Virus record (IMG/VR): IMGVR_UViG_3300028840_002691
Location: 1 to 64,000 of that record
DNA: 64,000 nt
Source: a virus
Strand: one strand, 5' to 3'
The stretch's first letter is position 1; each line of letters begins with the position of its first letter. The notes beneath the pieces were generated by a model. It saw only the letters and a program-made list of their open reading frames with translations. It was not told where the DNA came from and made no database searches. A program made the translations under genes and the position numbers. Of this stretch, positions 32,877-40,419 are shown one piece after another.

Positions 32877-33806
32877 GTGAAAACACTAGTCACCGGAGGA
32901 GCAGGGTTCATAGGCTCGGCATTGGCTAGGAGGCTGCTACGGCTGGGGCACGAGGTGTATGTTGTAGACGACCTCTCCAACAGCACCAGAGAAAACGTAC
33001 CGGAAGGCGTGAAAGAGTTCTGGCGCATGGACTTCTTTGACGTTGCTGCTTACAATGCTGTGCAGTTTGACTGCATATTTCACCTGGCTGCACCATCTTC
33101 CGGAAGCAAGTCTTTTGAGAACCCACATAAGGAGCTGGAAGAGCATGTTTGGAAAACTTACGAGCTTCTCGAGTGGGCTTACAGTGTGAGCTCAAGGATG
33201 AAGTTCATCTACACAAGCTCTGCCACCGTGTACGGCAACCAAGCTGAGCCAGTGGACGAACTAGAGCCTCTGAGCCCAAAGACACCATACGCTGCAGGCA
33301 AGGCTGCTGCGGAGGCCTACGTGAAGTATTTTGCCAACAGAGGGCTACAGGCCAATGTGGTGCGGCTGCCTGCGGTCTACGGGCCTGGGCAGAACCTCCA
33401 AAACCGAGAGCAGGGCATGGTGAGCATCTACCTCTCATACATTCTAGCCAAGAAGCGGGTGCTAGTAAAAGGGCTGCCGATACGGTACAGGGACTTCATC
33501 TACGTAGAGGATGCGGTGGAGGGGATGCTGGCCGTGATGGACAACACCATGTGCCGACGCACCTACAACCTCTCGACAGGCATCGGCACAACGGTGCACG
33601 ACCTGCTAATGCTGATGTTCCGGATCTCCGGTCACCAGGAGGGCTACGAGGTTGACGAGAGGGGCACTCCTGGTGACCAGTTCGGCATAGTGCTTGATCC
33701 TGCCAGGGCAAGGGACGAGCTGGACTGGGAGGCTAAGACTGATCTTATTACTGGGTTGAAGCTGATGTATGCTTTTGAAAAAGAAAGGAGTGAGCAAAAT
33801 GGCTAA
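32877..33806 (+). CDS. NAD-dependent sugar epimerase 3
   Basis: 309 residues from GTG 32877. GGAGFIGSALARRL (7-20), VDDLSNS, IYTSSATVYG and YAAGK (Tyr138, Lys142) make this an extended SDR epimerase of the GalE/UXS type; VVRLPAVYGPGQ follows. It resumes the sugar cassette after the 31-33 kb accessory interval. The downstream methyltransferase gene begins inside its 3' end. Confidence 0.83.
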   Translation: MKTLVTGGAGFIGSALARRLLRLGHEVYVVDDLSNSTRENVPEGVKEFWRMDFFDVAAYNAVQFDCIFHLAAPSSGSKSFENPHKELEEHVWKTYELLEWAYSVSSRMKFIYTSSATVYGNQAEPVDELEPLSPKTPYAAGKAAAEAYVKYFANRGLQANVVRLPAVYGPGQNLQNREQGMVSIYLSYILAKKRVLVKGLPIRYRDFIYVEDAVEGMLAVMDNTMCRRTYNLSTGIGTTVHDLLMLMFRISGHQEGYEVDERGTPGDQFGIVLDPARARDELDWEAKTDLITGLKLMYAFEKERSEQNG

Positions 33807-34749
33807 ATGTCCATTGTGCAAAAGTGAGGATATGTTCCTGATAACAAATAAGGTCAGGTTCGGCAAAGAGGCTGACGTTTACCGTTGCAATGACTGCTCC
33901 CTGGTGTTTCTGGACCAGGATTCGTTTGAGTTCCCGAAGGACTTCTATGAGAAGGAGTACCACCAGACCTACCTGACCCATGTGGAGCCTGATGCCTTGG
34001 ACCCCGAGAAGTATTTTGAGAAGGCCAGCAAGACGACCAAGAAGTGGGCTGATAAATTCTTATATCAGTTCCCACATTGTATGGAAGCAACAGTGCTCGA
34101 CGTTGGATGCTCTACTGGTCATTTCATGTGCCAGATAAAACCAAAAGTGAGAGCCGTTATAGGTGTAGAGCTGAACGAGAAGGAGCTGAAGTTCTGTAAG
34201 GAGGAAAAGAAGCTGGAAGTGTATAATGTTATAAAGACGGTTTTGGCAAACAAGCACTTCATCACCATGATCTATGTTCTGGAGCACATAGCGGACCCAG
34301 TGACTTTCTTGAAAGACTGCAGGAAGAAACTTATAGTCCCGAACGGTAGAATCGTGCTCCTGGTGCCATGTATAAATGATGCTCTGCTGTGGCTGTACAA
34401 GATACCTGAGTACAAAGAGTTCCACTTCTGCATTGAGCACCTGTACTACTTCAACAAAAAGACTCTGAATCTGGTTCTGGAGCAGGCTGGCTTCAATGAC
34501 ATACAGATAGAGATGCTTCAGGAGTACCCGTTGACAAACCACCTGAAGTGGCTGTACCAACGAGCACCTGGAGGCCTGTTGGAGTCAAGGGAAGGTGAGC
34601 CACCTATACATCCGAGCATGTTTCTGGATACCACAGATGTTGAAACGGCATGGACTCAACTATGGGCCAGGTTCAACATTGACTACAAACACTTCTTATG
34701 GCGTTTTGGATACGGAGACAGATTATGGGCAACAGCAAGCTACGCATAG
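33799..34749 (+). CDS. SAM methyltransferase with N-terminal zinc motif
   Basis: 316 residues from ATG 33799 (AGGAG 9 bases upstream). CPLC and CNDC near residues 4 and 30 form a zinc ribbon, as in sugar C-methyltransferases and some cassette methyltransferases. VLDVGCSTGHFMCQI is the SAM-binding motif I, with YVLEHIADPVTFLKD and the later IEHLYYFNKKTLNLVLEQAG typical of Methyltransf_23 proteins acting on sugars. Probably methylates a glycan precursor. Confidence 0.78.
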   Translation: MAKCPLCKSEDMFLITNKVRFGKEADVYRCNDCSLVFLDQDSFEFPKDFYEKEYHQTYLTHVEPDALDPEKYFEKASKTTKKWADKFLYQFPHCMEATVLDVGCSTGHFMCQIKPKVRAVIGVELNEKELKFCKEEKKLEVYNVIKTVLANKHFITMIYVLEHIADPVTFLKDCRKKLIVPNGRIVLLVPCINDALLWLYKIPEYKEFHFCIEHLYYFNKKTLNLVLEQAGFNDIQIEMLQEYPLTNHLKWLYQRAPGGLLESREGEPPIHPSMFLDTTDVETAWTQLWARFNIDYKHFLWRFGYGDRLWATASYA

Positions 34750-35774
34750 CAATTACAGGCCTAGGTAATAGGGCTTTGCCAAAAGACCCAGACAGCAGCA
34801 ACTGGGATGGCTGGGTGAAGCAGATCCAAAATCATCCCGGCTATGAGTTGATAGCAGCCCACGATCCTGTTGAGAAGAACATTGATTGCAGACAATACGA
34901 GCACCTTTCACACATGCTCTTTGTGGAGAGTGTGGATGTGCTATTGGTGTGCAGCCCCATCAGATATCACGACTCAGGAATACTGGCTGCGCTGAACAGT
35001 CTGCGTGAGCGTGGCAGTCGGCCAACAGGACTGATAGTGGAGAAGCCATTCTGCTGGAATATCCATCAGGGCGAAGTGCTGTTGGAAGACATCAAGGAAC
35101 TGGGCGTAAAGACCTGTATTGTGCAGAACTGGCGCTTCAAGGACGTGGGCCAAACACTAAGAGCCAATCTGAAGAATGAGGAAGTAGCTCACATATTCTT
35201 CTGTTACACAAGAAACAGAGAAAACCCAAACTACCCAGACTACATATTCAAGGAACCTTATCCACCACTGTACGCTATGGGCATACACCACCTGGACTTG
35301 TTCCGGTACATTCTGCGGGATGAGGTTGAGTGGGTCACTGGGCAGGCTTTTAGGCCGGAGTGGTCGCTGTATGAGTCTTATACGGGAGTAAACCTGTTTC
35401 TGCAGATGAAGAGCGGAGTGCCTGTGGTTTATACTAGTACGTTTTCCAGCCCTGGATACGATTTGAATCAAGAGAACCTGCTCATCGAAGGAAGGGGTTT
35501 TGATTGGAATTTGTTGGGAGATTGGGGTGACGGATATTTGTTCATGAGCACTAGCCAAATGAATACTCCGCCAAAATGTCTTCCTTTTGAGAAAACAAAA
35601 GAACAGTACGACAAAGCAGACAAATATATCTTGGACAGCTTTTACGAAACCATGATACACGGAGCACCAGAGATCTGCTCGGCTGAGGACGCCTTCAAGT
35701 CTGTGCTAGTGGTGGAGGCGGCTAGAAAGGCTTGCGAAACAGGGGAGAAAGTCTACATAAAGGAGTTAAGCTAA
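34725..35774 (+). CDS. Gfo/Idh/MocA-family oxidoreductase
   Basis: 349 residues from ATG 34725 (GGAGA upstream; overlapping the methyltransferase by 25 bases). LRIAITGLGNRALP binds NAD(P), VLLVCSPIRYHDSGILAAL and LIVEKPFCWN (the EKP catalytic Lys motif) identify the family, and YAMGIHHLDLFRYIL fits its (beta/alpha) C-terminal domain. Such enzymes oxidise sugar hydroxyls, often at C3, before transamination by a DegT enzyme. Good fit to this cassette. Confidence 0.8.
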   Translation: MGNSKLRIAITGLGNRALPKDPDSSNWDGWVKQIQNHPGYELIAAHDPVEKNIDCRQYEHLSHMLFVESVDVLLVCSPIRYHDSGILAALNSLRERGSRPTGLIVEKPFCWNIHQGEVLLEDIKELGVKTCIVQNWRFKDVGQTLRANLKNEEVAHIFFCYTRNRENPNYPDYIFKEPYPPLYAMGIHHLDLFRYILRDEVEWVTGQAFRPEWSLYESYTGVNLFLQMKSGVPVVYTSTFSSPGYDLNQENLLIEGRGFDWNLLGDWGDGYLFMSTSQMNTPPKCLPFEKTKEQYDKADKYILDSFYETMIHGAPEICSAEDAFKSVLVVEAARKACETGEKVYIKELS

Positions 35775-36292
35775 TGTACTGGTTCACAGCCGACGAGCAC
35801 TACAAACACAGCAGGATCATAGACTACTGCAACAGGCCATTTGACTCAATAGATGAGAATGATTTAATGTTAATGGCTAACCACAATAGTGTAGTGAGTA
35901 AAGATGATACTACTGTGCATGTTGGGGACTTTGGCTTTTTCAGGACAAAGAAGGAGGCTGGAGAGTACATACGATGCCTGAACGGCAATCACATCTTTGT
36001 CAGGGGTAGTCATGATCGCTGGGCACCAAAGTCTATGCGTGAGATATGGAAGAACAAGATAGATGGGCAGACAGTAGTAGCCTGCCATTATGCTATGCGC
36101 ACTTGGCCTGCATCCCATCACAACAGCTGGCTCCTCTATGGCCACAGCCATGGCAGGCTGCCTCCGCAGGGCAAGAGCTGGGACGTTGGGGTTGACTGCA
36201 ATGGGTATTTTCCTGTCTCCTGGGACACGGTGAAGAAAATAATGGAGGGGAGGCCGGACAACTTTAACTATGTTCACAAAACTAAAGCATAA
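35774..36292 (+). CDS. Calcineurin-like metallophosphoesterase
   Basis: 172 residues from ATG 35774 (TAATG overlap). Metal motifs: DEH (Asp7, His9), VGDFGF, GSHD (for GNHD), CHYAM and GHSHGR. This compact phosphoesterase group occurs widely in phages and bacteria; substrates include nucleotides and phospho-sugars. It might be a phage gene of nucleotide metabolism rather than part of the glycan pathway. Confidence 0.78.
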   Translation: MYWFTADEHYKHSRIIDYCNRPFDSIDENDLMLMANHNSVVSKDDTTVHVGDFGFFRTKKEAGEYIRCLNGNHIFVRGSHDRWAPKSMREIWKNKIDGQTVVACHYAMRTWPASHHNSWLLYGHSHGRLPPQGKSWDVGVDCNGYFPVSWDTVKKIMEGRPDNFNYVHKTKA

Positions 36293-37094
36293 GCTGGCTA
36301 TCTGGTCTATCAGAAAAGCCTTAAAAGAACAGAACCTCATGCCCATTTACGAGGAGCTGGAAGAGATCTTGCCCGACATCAGAGACCAGTACTCGTTTGC
36401 CGAGGTCAACTCGGAGTACAAGATCACCAATATAAGGGCGATGCATGCGTTTCAGATGGACTTTTTGTCAAAGGCAATAGAAAGGGTAGGGGAAAGGGCG
36501 ATCGTCGTTTCTATGGTGTCTGAGGACGTCTCAGGGGCTTTGAAGGGTATCGATATCGGAGACAGCTCAGGCAACCACACTCTGTATCTGAAAGGGCTGT
36601 TTCCGGCCACCAGGTTCAAGATGCTCAGCGTGAACGCCGACGAGAACGCTGTGAACAAGATCGCTGCAAAAGGCCTGAACGCCATATTGTGCTCGCTGGA
36701 AGATCTGGTGATGTTTGAGAAGTACGAGCCGTATGACTTCGGGATGATGTTTGAGGTTCTGGAGCACATAGAGAATCCGGTGGACGTGCTGCGGAAGCTG
36801 AAAAAGATGTGCATAGACAAGTTCATAATCACGGTGCCCTACCTGAGAAAGAGCCGAGTCGGGCTGCACCAGATACGGCAAGGCTCTGGTGGGTACAATT
36901 TGGAGAATACGCATATCTTTGAATTGTGCCCAGAGGATTGGAAGCTGCTGTTCGCCTACACGGGATGGGAGGTGGTAAGAGAAGCTGTCTATTTGCAGTA
37001 CCCGAGGTGGTGTCTGCCGCTGAGATACTTGTGGCGGAAGAAGGACTTTGAGGGCTTTTGGGGATGTGTGCTGGGAAGGAAAGATGAAACTTAA
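36270..37094 (+). CDS. SAM-dependent methyltransferase-like protein
   Basis: 274 residues. KGIDIGDSSGNHTLYLKGLF stands for motif I (usually DxGxGxG, here GDSSGN), MMFEVLEHIENPVDVLRKLK is the conserved post-motif helix, and FIITVPYLRKSRVG follows. The altered glycine loop suggests a divergent member. It is the last gene of the large sugar cassette before the purZ region. Confidence 0.7.
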   Translation: MFTKLKHKLAIWSIRKALKEQNLMPIYEELEEILPDIRDQYSFAEVNSEYKITNIRAMHAFQMDFLSKAIERVGERAIVVSMVSEDVSGALKGIDIGDSSGNHTLYLKGLFPATRFKMLSVNADENAVNKIAAKGLNAILCSLEDLVMFEKYEPYDFGMMFEVLEHIENPVDVLRKLKKMCIDKFIITVPYLRKSRVGLHQIRQGSGGYNLENTHIFELCPEDWKLLFAYTGWEVVREAVYLQYPRWCLPLRYLWRKKDFEGFWGCVLGRKDET

Positions 37095-37120
37095 CGACGC
37101 TGATAAAGCACTATGAGCGG

Positions 37121-37201
37121 ATGTATTTTCGAGGACTGGTGAAGACCTTCGTCTTCATAGTGCTAATATTGGCGCTGCTGGTATTTGGGAAGATGTTCTG
37201 A
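37121..37201 (+). CDS. Possible 26-residue membrane peptide
   Basis: A short frame with a hydrophobic run (VKTFVFIVLILALLVFG) ending at a TGA shared with the start of a repeated leader. Ribosome site weak. It may be a real mini-membrane protein or chance. Confidence 0.3.
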   Translation: MYFRGLVKTFVFIVLILALLVFGKMF

Positions 37202-37220
37202 AAGGCAGGTGATGCTGGAA

Positions 37221-37568
37221 ATGAGTTGGTGGGTAGATCTCAGCGACGAAAATGGCATTGTCCAAGTGGACAGGCACAGCGAAGGAGGCACGTACGCTCT
37301 TGGTGGTACTCCTCAAGCTGATCTTAACATCACCTACAACTACTCTGAGCACTATTATAAGCACTTGAACGAAGAAGAGGGTCTGCAGTGGTTGCACGGA
37401 AAAAGGGCCAAAGACACAATAGCTGCTCTGGAGAGCGCCGTCAACAAGTTAGGCACGAAAACCAGTTCAGATTATTGGAAGCCCACGAAAGGCAACGCTG
37501 GCTATGCTTTGTCTATTCTGCTTTCTTGGGCCAGGCAGTATCCAGAAGCAGTTTGGGACGTTAGTTGA
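37221..37568 (+). CDS. Conserved phage hypothetical protein
   Basis: 115 residues from ATG 37221. SWWVDLSDENG, EGGTYALGGTPQADLNITYNY and SDYWKPTKGNAGYALSILLS belong to a phage protein family I recognise, function unknown. Its central segment encoded by 37407-37467 is duplicated word for word downstream of purZ (39019-39079). The leader just before its ATG is also repeated before the next gene (37567). Confidence 0.7.
   Translation: MSWWVDLSDENGIVQVDRHSEGGTYALGGTPQADLNITYNYSEHYYKHLNEEEGLQWLHGKRAKDTIAALESAVNKLGTKTSSDYWKPTKGNAGYALSILLSWARQYPEAVWDVS
37407..37467 (+). repeat. 61-bp direct repeat flanking purZ, left copy
   Basis: Identical over 61 bp to 39019-39079. Here it lies in frame inside the conserved phage gene (encoding AKDTIAALESAVNKLGTKTS), which is its native context because the surrounding protein family contains it. 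The pair bracket about 1.55 kb including the purZ-like gene. Confidence 0.95.
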
Positions 37569-37587
37569 AAGGCAGGTGATACTGAAA

Positions 37588-37698
37588 ATGAGCAAACCGT
37601 TATCGGTGTTGTTGCAGTTGGTGGGGCTGGTCTGGGTGGTGTGGGCGGCAGAGATGCAACCTGAAGAAGTGGCAGAGGTGAGGGAATGGCTAGGGTGA
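37588..37698 (+). CDS. Tiny membrane protein
   Basis: 36 residues from ATG 37588; a hydrophobic helix (SVLLQLVGLVWVVWAA) and an acidic end. It follows a leader (37567-37587) nearly identical to that before the gene at 37221. The WVVWAA part (37634-37650) recurs exactly at 39080-39096, fused to other sequence. Confidence 0.4.
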   Translation: MSKPLSVLLQLVGLVWVVWAAEMQPEEVAEVREWLG

Positions 37699-37708
37699 AG
37701 TTCCCACT

Positions 37709-37921
37709 GTGGCGCGAGTTGACATCAGTTGGTACAGCGAGCAGCACACCTTCTGGACTCATGCTAAGACTGAGGTGAGCGCCAAATGGCGCGCAGCATC
37801 CAAACTGGCCAAGCTGCTGGGCTGGGGACCTGGTGCTGTGTTCGCTAAGATGGAGACTGGCAGTGGGCCTGTACAATGCGAATGTTTTAAGAAGGAGAAG
37901 GAGGACATGAAATGCCTGTAA
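37709..37921 (+). CDS. Hypothetical protein upstream of purZ
   Basis: 70 residues from GTG 37709. Soluble, with SKLAKLLGWGPGAVFAKMET and a Cys-containing basic end. Its 3' end overlaps the purZ-like start by 10 bases and carries AAGGAGGAC, the probable purZ ribosome site. Unrecognised. Confidence 0.45.
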   Translation: MARVDISWYSEQHTFWTHAKTEVSAKWRAASKLAKLLGWGPGAVFAKMETGSGPVQCECFKKEKEDMKCL

Positions 37922-38946
37922 CCGTAGTCGTTGGCGGCCAATTTGGTTCGGAAGGCAAGGGCAAAGTCGCCCACTACCTTGCCAAAGAGATGAATGCCTC
38001 TGTGGCTATCCGATGCGGTGGGCCAAATTCGGGTCATACGGTCATCGATCCAAATGGCGAGCCAATCATTTTTCAACAACTCCCCGCAGCCTCAATACTG
38101 CCTGATATCAACATTGTCCTTTGTGCCGGCTCCTATATAGACATAGATATCTTAACAAAGGAAATCGAAATAGCTGGATTGAGTCCGGATCGTTTGTGGA
38201 TCGATCCCAACGCCATTGTCATTACCCCCGCAATGAAAAAGGCTGAGCAGCATGCAGGCCTGATGGATTCCATCGGTTCGACGGGTAGCGGAACAGGCGA
38301 GGCTGTTATACAAAGAATTCGGAGAGAAAATCTGCGGTTACTTGCCGAATCGTTTCCCGACCTCACTCCTTTGGTCAAAGAAACCAAACCTTTTCTGAGA
38401 TGCTATCTCGAAAATAGAGAGAGGATTATCATTGAAGGAACGCAAGGTTTTGGCCTTTCTCTACTGCATTCGCAACATTATCCTTATGTCACTAGTCGCG
38501 ACACAACAGCGGCAGCATTTGTATCTGAGGCTGGCTTGAGTCCCTTAGATGTTGATGATGTGGTGCTGACTATTAGAGCATTACCGATACGCGTGGCTGG
38601 AAATTCAGGCCCATTAGCGGATGAAATCGATTGGGAGACGGTCACTGTGGAAGGCGGTGGTAGTCAACTCATCGAAGAGATAACAAGTGTTACAAAATGC
38701 GTTCGCAGAGTCGGCAGATTTAATCCGGAAGTTGTGCGGACAGCTATTGAGGTTAATAGGCCAACAAGAATCGTGCTCAATCATCTTGATTGCATAGATT
38801 GGAGTGCGAGATCCGAAGGACCGACTTTCAAAATCCTTCAGTTTGTTAAACAGGTGAATTCTCTCATCGGACGGTCTGTCGACTATTGTGGTTATGGTCC
38901 AAGTTCAGATGCTCTCCAAGCCTCAGCCATTTGGCTTCGAAACTAA
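37912..38946 (+). CDS. purZ: PurZ-like adenylosuccinate synthetase homologue (2-aminoadenine DNA pathway)
   Basis: 344 residues, the short archaeal/phage size (bacterial PurA is about 430). GTP/IMP motifs of the family are all here: GSEGKGK (12-18), GGPNSGHT (36-43), GSTGSGTGEA (122-131), EGTQGFGLSLLHSQHYPYVT (175-194) and NHLDCID. The catalytic Asp of PurA (GDEGKGK) is Ser13, the known hallmark of phage PurZ, which joins dGMP and aspartate to make the dZ precursor N6-succino-2-aminodeoxyadenylate. Codon use (Ile ATC/ATT, Arg CGN) is unlike neighbours, so it was acquired recently. Partner genes datZ, mazZ and dpoZ are not in this window. Catalytic identity is inferred. Confidence 0.78.
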   Translation: MPVTVVVGGQFGSEGKGKVAHYLAKEMNASVAIRCGGPNSGHTVIDPNGEPIIFQQLPAASILPDINIVLCAGSYIDIDILTKEIEIAGLSPDRLWIDPNAIVITPAMKKAEQHAGLMDSIGSTGSGTGEAVIQRIRRENLRLLAESFPDLTPLVKETKPFLRCYLENRERIIIEGTQGFGLSLLHSQHYPYVTSRDTTAAAFVSEAGLSPLDVDDVVLTIRALPIRVAGNSGPLADEIDWETVTVEGGGSQLIEEITSVTKCVRRVGRFNPEVVRTAIEVNRPTRIVLNHLDCIDWSARSEGPTFKILQFVKQVNSLIGRSVDYCGYGPSSDALQASAIWLRN

Positions 38947-38988
38947 TGTCCTCTTAAGGACAAATCATAAAATAAGGCGGACATTGCC

Positions 38989-39204
38989 ATGAATACCGTT
39001 TTAAACGATTTAGATTATGCCAAAGACACAATAGCTGCTCTGGAGAGCGCCGTCAACAAGTTAGGCACGAAAACCAGTTGGGTGGTGTGGGCGGCAGGCG
39101 TGTTCGGCAATGGGCACATTGTCAAGGGCATTTGGTACGTGGCAGTGGGTTTGGGGTTTGTGGCTGTTGGGGGCATAGGGTTCCGGAGGAGGATAAAGAG
39201 GTGA
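38989..39204 (+). CDS. Chimeric small membrane protein
   Basis: 71 residues. Residues about 11-31 come from the 61-bp duplication of the gene at 37221, directly joined to a WVVWAA stretch shared with 37588, then a membrane segment (GIWYVAVGLGFVAVGGIGF) and a basic end. It looks assembled by recombination around the purZ insertion. Whether the product is functional is unknown. Confidence 0.5.
   Translation: MNTVLNDLDYAKDTIAALESAVNKLGTKTSWVVWAAGVFGNGHIVKGIWYVAVGLGFVAVGGIGFRRRIKR
39019..39079 (+). repeat. 61-bp direct repeat flanking purZ, right copy
   Basis: Identical to 37407-37467; here it is out of its native protein context, fused to the start of a membrane protein. The next 17 bp (39080-39096) match 37634-37650, so two donor segments abut exactly. 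Confidence 0.95.
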
Positions 39205-39371
39205 AGCGCAAGAACAGAAGCCGAAAGAGCAGAAAGCACCGCAGCCACGTGAACGGGCCACGGGGCAGCAACCTGTTCCTGGAGCGTCTGGTGGCTAAGT
39301 TGGCTCGCCGAGAGCGTTATCTGATGAAACAAAAGAAAAGGAGGCAACAACAAAATGAAAAAGCTAATTGA
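39201..39371 (+). CDS. Small very basic protein
   Basis: 56 residues from GTG 39201 (4-base overlap upstream, 17-base overlap downstream). Rich in Arg, Lys and Gln (KRKNRSRKSRKHRSH, LMKQKKRRQQQ), so probably nucleic-acid binding. Unrecognised. Confidence 0.5.
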   Translation: MKRKNRSRKSRKHRSHVNGPRGSNLFLERLVAKLARRERYLMKQKKRRQQQNEKAN

Positions 39372-39615
39372 ATGTGCTGACAAAGAAGGCTTGGAAAAGT
39401 TAGTGGGGGAACGTATTACCCTGTTTTGCATGAACTACATCTATACAGGCAAACTTGTGGGTATCAATGACAACTGTGTGCTGCTCAAAGGCCCTGCTAT
39501 AGTGTATGAGACAGGACCGTTTTCAGAAAAGGACTGGAAGGATGCCCAGTTTTTGCCTAACGATGAGTGGTATGTGATGCTTTCTGCGGTTGAGAGTTTT
39601 GGGGTGATGAAATGA
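39355..39615 (+). CDS. Conserved phage protein (YTGKL family)
   Basis: 86 residues. GLEKLVGERITLFCMNYIYT, GKLVGINDNCVLLKGPAIVY and ETGPFSEKDWKDAQFLP form a pattern I recognise from many phages; it reads like a small beta-barrel (Sm-like or SH3-like) but the function is unknown. AAGGAGG upstream. Overlaps the following dipeptide-repeat frame by ATGA. Confidence 0.75.
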   Translation: MKKLIECADKEGLEKLVGERITLFCMNYIYTGKLVGINDNCVLLKGPAIVYETGPFSEKDWKDAQFLPNDEWYVMLSAVESFGVMK

Positions 39616-39767
39616 TAAGAAGTAAAAGACAAAAGCGGTCTTGGTCTTGGTCTGGGTCTCGGTCTCGGTCTTGGTCTTGGTCTGGGTCTCGGTCTCGGTC
39701 TGGGTCTTGGTCTGGGTCTGGGTCTTGGTCTGGGTCTCGGTCTCGGTCTTGGTCTTGGTCTTGCTAA
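39612..39767 (+). CDS. Ser-Trp/Arg/Gly dipeptide-repeat protein
   Basis: 51 residues. The ATG overlaps the upstream stop as ATGA, the coupling used throughout this genome. After MIRSKRQK come 21 dipeptides (W, R or G alternating with Ser), then Cys and a TAA. Every even residue is Ser coded by TCT; the odd residue is TGG, CGG or GGG. AGG, the favourite Arg codon elsewhere, never occurs. It resembles RS-type RNA-binding or protamine-like tails. Coding is not proven; the array could be a DNA or RNA element instead. Confidence 0.45.
   Translation: MIRSKRQKRSWSWSGSRSRSWSWSGSRSRSGSWSGSGSWSGSRSRSWSWSC
39637..39762 (+). repeat. Tandem hexamer array (GGTCTN)21
   Basis: Exactly 21 uninterrupted 6-bp units of GGTCTN; the sixth base is T, G or C, never A. 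Five bases are invariant in all units while the sixth changes, so slippage alone does not explain it. In frame it encodes the Ser-x repeat above. GGT cores at fixed spacing also link it to the pentamer arrays at 567, 1242 and 6861. Confidence 0.95.
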
Positions 39768-39819
39768 AAATAAATACAAAAACAATACAGAAACACCCTA
39801 AAAAGAAGGTCAAAAGAAT

Positions 39820-40419
39820 ATGCCGAAGAAAAAAGAAATAAAACGCCGTAAGCCAGGCACCACAATGGATCGCAGAAAAAAGAACCCAGGCCGACCGAGT
39901 TTAATTGACCTGGAGGAGTTGACCGACGAAATGAGAGCGCTGGCGAAGTTGAAAGCCAGAGGGGTGAGCGACAAGTACATTCGGGAGCGCCTCAACCTCA
40001 GCAAGTACAAGGTGACCACCTATCTGGGACACCCGCTGGTGCAGGAGAAGATCCACGAGTACGCCCAAGAGGCCCAGGAGGAGGACATTGAGCGTTTCTG
40101 CCGCAAGCACGACGAGGCCCTGGACCACCTTATGGACAGCCTTATACGGCAGGCCGATGAGGACAAAGTGTCGCCTACAACCATAAAGGGCTTCATGGAT
40201 GACAAGATAGCCAGCTTCAAGCTCAAGGACCCCGAGGAGCAAGAGACGCAGACACTGCAGATCACGGCCACAAAGAAGAGGATGATCACGGGGGACATAA
40301 CGCCGGAGGAGAGAAAGCGGCTGCTGCCAGCGGACGCGGTGATACCGGAGGACACAGACGAGCCACTGGACGCCGAGTTCGAGGAAGAAGAAGGGACAGA
40401 AGACGATGAAGGCGATTAG
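39820..40419 (+). CDS. Putative terminase small subunit
   Basis: 199 residues. A basic start, then a helical DNA-binding-like region (LAKLKARGVSDKYIRERLNL with SKYKVTTYLGHPLVQEKIHE) like the HTH of small terminases that recognise packaging sites, a middle oligomerisation helix and a very acidic end. Its place ahead of the large terminase (43273) agrees, though 2.9 kb of tiny genes lie between. Could be another HTH regulator. Confidence 0.55.
   Translation: MPKKKEIKRRKPGTTMDRRKKNPGRPSLIDLEELTDEMRALAKLKARGVSDKYIRERLNLSKYKVTTYLGHPLVQEKIHEYAQEAQEEDIERFCRKHDEALDHLMDSLIRQADEDKVSPTTIKGFMDDKIASFKLKDPEEQETQTLQITATKKRMITGDITPEERKRLLPADAVIPEDTDEPLDAEFEEEEGTEDDEGD

Noticed and set aside
39441-39841. Long frames with Arg-Pro, Lys-Thr or Val-rich repeats on either strand across 39.4-39.8 kb
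   Set aside because: They are the other reading frames of the GGTCTN array. Only the frame at 39612 has an ATGA-coupled start and a stop fitted to the array.
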